20,276 bases of DNA from IMG/VR virus record IMGVR_UViG_3300032294_002757, positions 1-20,276 of that record; one strand, written 5' to 3'. This DNA is from a virus. Position 1 is the first letter of the stretch, and each line of letters begins with the position of its first letter. This document shows positions 16,673 through 20,276 of this stretch, piece by piece. Under the pieces are notes generated by a model. That model was given only the letters and a program-made list of their open reading frames with translations, had not been told where the DNA came from and did no database searches. Made by a program: the position numbers and the translations under genes.

Positions 16673-17692
16673 ATGACTAACCTTTTTAAAAAGGCAGCTG
16701 TTTTTACGGACATACACTTTGGTCTTAAAAGCAACAGCCAACTACACAACGAAGACTGTCTTAATTTTGTAAAATGGGCCACTGCCAAAGCCCAAGAAGA
16801 AGGATGCGAAACTGCCATGTTCTTGGGTGATTGGCACAACAATCGTGCGTCCATCAACATTGTCACACTCAACTATAGTCTGCGTGCCTTGGAGCATTTA
16901 AATGCTAATTTTGAAAACACTTACTTTATCCCTGGCAACCACGACCTGTACTATCGCGATAAAAGAGATGTACAATCAGTTGAATGGGCAAAACATCTCT
17001 CTAACATCCATATATGTAATGACTGGACTAGCCACGGCGATGTTACTATTGCGCCTTGGTTGGTAGGCGATGACTTCAAGCGTCTTAAGAAGTTAAAAGG
17101 CAAATACCTATTTGGGCACTTTGAACTGCCCGGTTACCTAATGAATGCCATGGTGGCCATGCCCGATCATGGCGACATTGATGCTAAAAGCGACATGGCC
17201 GGATTTGAGCATGTGTTCAGCGGACACTTTCACAAACGACAGACCAAGGGCAATATCACTTACTTGGGCAATTGTTTTCCACACAACTATGCCGATGCCG
17301 GTGATGACGATAGAGGCATGATGATCCTAGAATGGGACAAACCGCCGGTGTATCATGCCTGGCCCGATCAGCCCATGTATCGTGTGTTTCAACTGAGTGA
17401 TGTGCTTAAACACACAGAAGTCATGCTGAAACCCAACATGCATGTGCGTGTGAACTTGGACATTGACATCAGTTACGAAGAAGCCACGTTTATCAAAGAA
17501 ACATTTATAGACACCTACAAACTGCGTGAGATTACCTTGATTCCTGCCAAGGTCACTGATCTGACTGAATACGAAATACAAGGCAACATTGCATTTGAGA
17601 GTGTAGATCAAATTGTATTTGGTCAATTGAGCAGTATTGAAAGCGAACAATTTAACAAAAATTTGTTGTTGGATATCTATAGAAACCTATGA
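16673..17692 (+). CDS. 47: Recombination nuclease subunit gp47 (Mre11/SbcD-like)
   Basis: A 339-residue metallophosphoesterase, the same length as T4 gp47. Metal-site motifs appear in order: Asp13-x-His15 (TDIHFG), Gly52-Asp53 (FLGDWHNNR), Gly88-Asn-His-Asp91 (IPGNHD), Gly148-His149 (FGHFE) and Gly184-His-Phe-His187 (FSGHFHKR). These bind the two Mn ions of Mre11-type nucleases. With gp46, it resects DNA ends for recombination-dependent replication and helps degrade host DNA in the cytoplasm. The C-terminal 100 residues lack clear motifs and probably contact gp46. It ends in an ATGA overlap with the next gene. In T4, genes 47 and 46 lie close together with only small reading frames between; here about 1.66 kb of other genes separate them. 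Confidence 0.95.
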   Translation: MTNLFKKAAVFTDIHFGLKSNSQLHNEDCLNFVKWATAKAQEEGCETAMFLGDWHNNRASINIVTLNYSLRALEHLNANFENTYFIPGNHDLYYRDKRDVQSVEWAKHLSNIHICNDWTSHGDVTIAPWLVGDDFKRLKKLKGKYLFGHFELPGYLMNAMVAMPDHGDIDAKSDMAGFEHVFSGHFHKRQTKGNITYLGNCFPHNYADAGDDDRGMMILEWDKPPVYHAWPDQPMYRVFQLSDVLKHTEVMLKPNMHVRVNLDIDISYEEATFIKETFIDTYKLREITLIPAKVTDLTEYEIQGNIAFESVDQIVFGQLSSIESEQFNKNLLLDIYRNL

Positions 17693-18057
17693 CCCAGACT
17701 GATGTTATCACAGAACTGGAACAACAATATCAAATAATCAGCACTATCAATTTGATTGAGTTCGACACGTTGCCGACTGGGCGTTTGTATACTTGTGTGC
17801 GACAGGCACGCAAAGAATGTTTTAATGACAACGAACGCATTGTGGTACTGGCACCCAATGGTCTACAAAAAACCTATGCAGACCAACCACACGACATAAT
17901 TGTGCAGTTGGAAAAATATTTGCAACATCACGACATTTCCCATTATTTTATTGTTGTGGTGACCAACATTGTTGGATTGCCCGATGAACTGGCACAGGTA
18001 CATGCGCTGTACAATCCACGCGAATCACACCAATTACAATGCAGGTTCTATCAATGA
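17689..18057 (+). CDS. Unknown 122-residue protein, coupled to gp47 and the radical SAM gene
   Basis: I do not recognise this protein. It starts at the ATGA overlap with gp47 and ends at an ATGA overlap with the radical SAM gene, so translation is coupled on both sides. It alternates helices and strands: an N-terminal helix (TDVITELEQQYQII), a basic segment (YTCVRQARKECF, about 35-46), a strand (ERIVVLAPNGLQKTY, about 50-64), a helix (HDIIVQLEKYLQHH) and a hydrophobic strand (SHYFIVVVTNIVG, about 84-96). Three cysteines (two near 36 and 44, one near the end) do not form a CxxC pair. There is no signal peptide, and the hydrophobic strand is too short for a membrane anchor. The length and alpha/beta pattern suggest a small folded domain. 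A partner or substrate-presenting role for the enzyme is guessed from coupling alone. Confidence 0.75.
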   Translation: MTQTDVITELEQQYQIISTINLIEFDTLPTGRLYTCVRQARKECFNDNERIVVLAPNGLQKTYADQPHDIIVQLEKYLQHHDISHYFIVVVTNIVGLPDELAQVHALYNPRESHQLQCRFYQ

Positions 18058-19346
18058 CCAACAAGGTATTCCCCATACAAAACCAATCTGCCTGCTTGTT
18101 GAAGTGGGCCTGGAGTACCATTTATTTCAACAGCGGAACATCTGCAAGTTGTCATCGCACACAAAAATATGCCATAGACCCCAAGGACTTTGACAATTTT
18201 CACAATTTACCAGACAAAGTTTCTGCCAGAGAGTTGATGCTCAACAGTCAATGGCCCGGTGCCGGCTGTGAATATTGTCGAAACGTAGAGGATGCCGGTG
18301 GTGTCAGTGACAGGCAAAATACCTTGGCACAGGACAACGGCTGGTTGGTACCACCCGAATTGGCACACGACCCCGTGACCACTTCTGCAACTCCCACCAT
18401 ACTGGAAGTCTACTTCCGTAACACCTGCAACATGGCCTGTGTGTATTGTGGTCCACATCACAGCAGTTTGTGGGAAGAGGAAAATCGAAAGTTTGGCAAT
18501 TCGTTTCATACCAGAACATTTGATATCAAACAGGCACAGCACAACAGTGACTATGATACCATGGTCTCAGGACTATGGCGCTATTTGGATCACGAACAAC
18601 GTTACAAAACAATCAAGCGATATCACATCTTAGGCGGGGAGCCGTTTTTGATGCCGGAACTGGATGACAGCATTGAATTTTGGCGCACTCACGCCAATCC
18701 TGATTTGATTTTTAGTGTAGTGACCAATTTAAACATACCCACTGCACGATTTGAAAAATATCTTTCGCAGTTTAAAAAATTAGTCTTGTCGAACAAAATA
18801 TGGAAACTGCAAATCACTGCCAGTTTGGATTGCTGGGGCTCAGAACAAGAATATGTACGCTACGGTCTTGACTTGGATCTGTGGCATCGTAACTTTGAGT
18901 TGTTGTTGAATCAACCTTGGATATCATTGAGCATCAACAGTGCCATATCGGCACTGACTATCAAATCCTTGCCCTTGTTGTTGGAACGCATCAACGAGTG
19001 GAACACCAAACAAATTGCCACAGCCTCATGGTTTCAACGTGCATGGGCAGCAGAACCCATTATTCACAGTTTCAACACGTCTGGAGAATTTGATAATCCT
19101 TATCTGTTTGATGGTAGTGTATTTGCCCAAGACTTTGAACGAATATTGACATTAATGCCAACTGGCACACCAATACAACAGGCACAACACACGGCCATGC
19201 AAGGTATTGCCACTGCAAGTCTGGCATGCAAAAACAACATTGACCAAATTAACAAATTGAAAACATACTTGACTGATTTAGATCAACGGCGCAACACCAG
19301 TTGGCCTAGCCATTTTGCTTGGCTAAACAAAGATTTTAGTGTATAA
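18054..19346 (+). CDS. Radical SAM enzyme with N-terminal SPASM/twitch-like cysteine motif
   Basis: A 430-residue protein. I chose the ATG at 18054, which forms ATGA with the upstream stop; an earlier in-frame ATG at 18039 lies inside the upstream gene. The radical SAM cluster motif is Cys125-x3-Cys129-x2-Cys132 (FRNTCNMACVYCGP), and the SAM-binding GGEP motif is at 194-197 (HILGGEPF). N-terminal to this are Cys14, Gly28 and Cys33, fitting the C-x(9-15)-G-x4-C start of SPASM/twitch modules, and Cys72-x2-Cys75, which could hold an auxiliary Fe-S cluster. This placement matches what I recall as the N-twitch radical SAM family, known from phages and bacteria with unknown substrate. Such enzymes cleave SAM to a 5'-deoxyadenosyl radical; peptides, sugars or nucleotides are possible targets. 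Its location within the gp47-gp46 operon suggests early or middle expression. Confidence 0.88.
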   Translation: MTNKVFPIQNQSACLLKWAWSTIYFNSGTSASCHRTQKYAIDPKDFDNFHNLPDKVSARELMLNSQWPGAGCEYCRNVEDAGGVSDRQNTLAQDNGWLVPPELAHDPVTTSATPTILEVYFRNTCNMACVYCGPHHSSLWEEENRKFGNSFHTRTFDIKQAQHNSDYDTMVSGLWRYLDHEQRYKTIKRYHILGGEPFLMPELDDSIEFWRTHANPDLIFSVVTNLNIPTARFEKYLSQFKKLVLSNKIWKLQITASLDCWGSEQEYVRYGLDLDLWHRNFELLLNQPWISLSINSAISALTIKSLPLLLERINEWNTKQIATASWFQRAWAAEPIIHSFNTSGEFDNPYLFDGSVFAQDFERILTLMPTGTPIQQAQHTAMQGIATASLACKNNIDQINKLKTYLTDLDQRRNTSWPSHFAWLNKDFSV

Positions 19347-19347
19347 T
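19319..19347 (+). promoter_or_regulatory. Sigma70-type promoter for gp46, nested in the end of the radical SAM gene
   Basis: A perfect TATAAT (19342-19347) overlaps the radical SAM stop codon. TTGGCT (four of six consensus bases) lies 17 bases upstream at 19319-19324. Predicted +1 is about 19354, two bases before the gp46 ATG, so again nearly leaderless. It would let gp46 be expressed apart from the cassette. Confidence 0.55.
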
Positions 19348-19355
19348 AAACATCC

Positions 19356-20276
19356 ATGTTTAAAATAAAAGACCTTACTGTTAAAAACTTTATGAGTGTG
19401 GGCAATACCACACAGGCTGTTGATTTTGATCGCAGAGATCTTACTCTAGTCCTGGGAGAAAACTTAGACCTGGGCGGCGACGATTCGGGTGCTAGAAACG
19501 GCACAGGCAAGACCACCATTATCAATGCCCTCAGTTATGCCCTGTACGGCAACGCACTCACAAACATCAAAAAAGACAATCTGATCAACAAGACCAACGG
19601 CAAAGGCATGATGGTCACTATTGATTTTGAAAAGGACGGCATCAACTATCGCATCGAGCGTGGGCGCAAGCCAACCACAATGAGGTTTTGGGTAGGTGAC
19701 CAAGAAAAAGAAATTACCGATGATGCGCAAGGTGATTCAAGAGAAACTCAAGCCGAAATAGAACGCATGCTGGGCATGAGTCACGACATGTTCAAACACA
19801 TAGTGGCTCTCAATACCTACACAGAACCGTTCCTGGCACTTAAAGCCAATGATCAACGCACCATCATTGAACAACTCTTGGGCATTACCTTGCTGAGCGA
19901 AAAGGCAGATCGACTAAAAGAAACAAATAAAAACACCAAGGATGCCATTACCAAGGAAGAGTTTAGAATCAAGGCCGTGGGTGATGCCAATCAACGAATA
20001 CAAGAACAAATTGAAGCGTTGAAACGTAGACAAACTTTATGGATCAACAAGCATGCAGAAGAAACGCAAAAGTTACAGACGGGACTCCAAGAACTACAGA
20101 GAATTGATATCGAGGCCGAGGTACAGGCACACAAAGATCTTGCGACGTGGGATCAACTTAGAAAGGACCTCAATGAGCTTTCGTCGGCGATCGGTCGTGC
20201 GAAACTGGACCTGGGTCGCGAAGAAAAAACCATTGAACGCTTATCAAAAGATATCGTTTCGTTGGAAAATCATACG
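19356..20276 (+). CDS. 46: Recombination nuclease ATPase subunit gp46 (Rad50/SbcC-like), 3' end cut by window edge
   Basis: 307 codons of an open frame from ATG (FKIKDLTVKNFMSVGNTTQA...). The Rad50-type nucleotide site is RNGTGKTT at 47-54, within GENLDLGGDDSGARNGTGKT. Next come INALSYALYGNALTNIKKDN and NKTNGKGMMVTIDFEKDG, then RMLGMSHDMFKHIVALNTYT and EPFLALKANDQRTIIEQLLG (about 140-180), which resemble the signature region before the coiled coil in T4 gp46. From about 185 onward the sequence is charged and heptad-like, the start of the long coiled coil. The second ATPase half lies beyond the edge (T4 gp46 is 560 residues). It pairs with gp47 as the end-processing nuclease. No Shine-Dalgarno sequence precedes the ATG. 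Confidence 0.95.
   Translation, partial: MFKIKDLTVKNFMSVGNTTQAVDFDRRDLTLVLGENLDLGGDDSGARNGTGKTTIINALSYALYGNALTNIKKDNLINKTNGKGMMVTIDFEKDGINYRIERGRKPTTMRFWVGDQEKEITDDAQGDSRETQAEIERMLGMSHDMFKHIVALNTYTEPFLALKANDQRTIIEQLLGITLLSEKADRLKETNKNTKDAITKEEFRIKAVGDANQRIQEQIEALKRRQTLWINKHAEETQKLQTGLQELQRIDIEAEVQAHKDLATWDQLRKDLNELSSAIGRAKLDLGREEKTIERLSKDIVSLENHT

Noticed and set aside
18039-18053. Earlier ATG for the radical SAM gene
   Set aside because: The ATG at 18054 makes the ATGA overlap also seen at the previous junction, and the extra five residues add nothing recognisable.
19314-19322. MotA-like middle promoter box (TTTGCTTGG) before gp46
   Set aside because: It is about 19 bases from the -10 TATAAT, whereas MotA boxes sit about 12 bases from the -10, and the last two bases do not match.
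1-20276. tRNA genes, CRISPR arrays, insertion sequences and rho-independent terminators
   Set aside because: The window is nearly wholly coding, and no cloverleaf, spaced repeat set, transposase or GC-hairpin with T-run was seen in the gaps.

Overview
The window is a piece of a tailed-phage genome of the T4-like, contractile-tail (myovirus) group. The evidence is a block of baseplate genes in T4-like order (gp48/54-like, gp53, hub, gp5, gp25, gp6, then a giant protein at the gp7 position) beside a late sigma factor (gp55) and the recombination nuclease pair gp47/gp46. Three T4-type late promoter boxes precede baseplate genes. No tRNA, integrase, CRISPR array, insertion sequence or terminator was seen. 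GC content looks like the mid 40s per cent by eye. The host cannot be read from the sequence. The proteins resemble those of environmental (marine or freshwater) T4-like phages more than coliphage T4, and the early promoters are ordinary sigma70-type.

Layout. Positions 1-15602 are on the minus strand and carry the baseplate. Reading right to left: tube cap gp48/54-like (15602-14592), gp53-like LysM-type wedge protein (14592-14293), a 722-residue hub-like protein (14290-12122), gp5-like spike/hub (12103-10706), a separate wall-degrading enzyme (10706-10059), gp25 (10050-9676), gp6 (9627-6469), and a very large structural protein of at least 2156 residues that runs off the left edge. Three junctions are TAATG one-base overlaps. 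Boxes of the form NATAAATACT lie before the first gene, gp25 and gp6. Positions 15603-15733 are a divergent control region: a late promoter faces left, and a TTGACA-type early promoter with two small dyads faces right. Positions 15734-20276 are on the plus strand: gp55, gp47, an unknown 122-residue protein, a radical SAM enzyme with an N-terminal SPASM/twitch-like cysteine motif, and the first 307 codons of gp46, which continues past the right edge.

How it works together. Host RNA polymerase probably transcribes the rightward genes early. One product, gp55, would then redirect polymerase to the NATAAATACT boxes that drive the leftward baseplate genes. gp47 and gp46 form the Mre11/Rad50-like nuclease used in phage recombination and host DNA breakdown. 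The most unusual part is a translationally coupled two-gene cassette (unknown protein plus N-twitch radical SAM enzyme) inserted between gp47 and gp46. Also notable are a hub wall hydrolase encoded apart from gp5, and three promoters placed so close to start codons that leaderless mRNAs are predicted.
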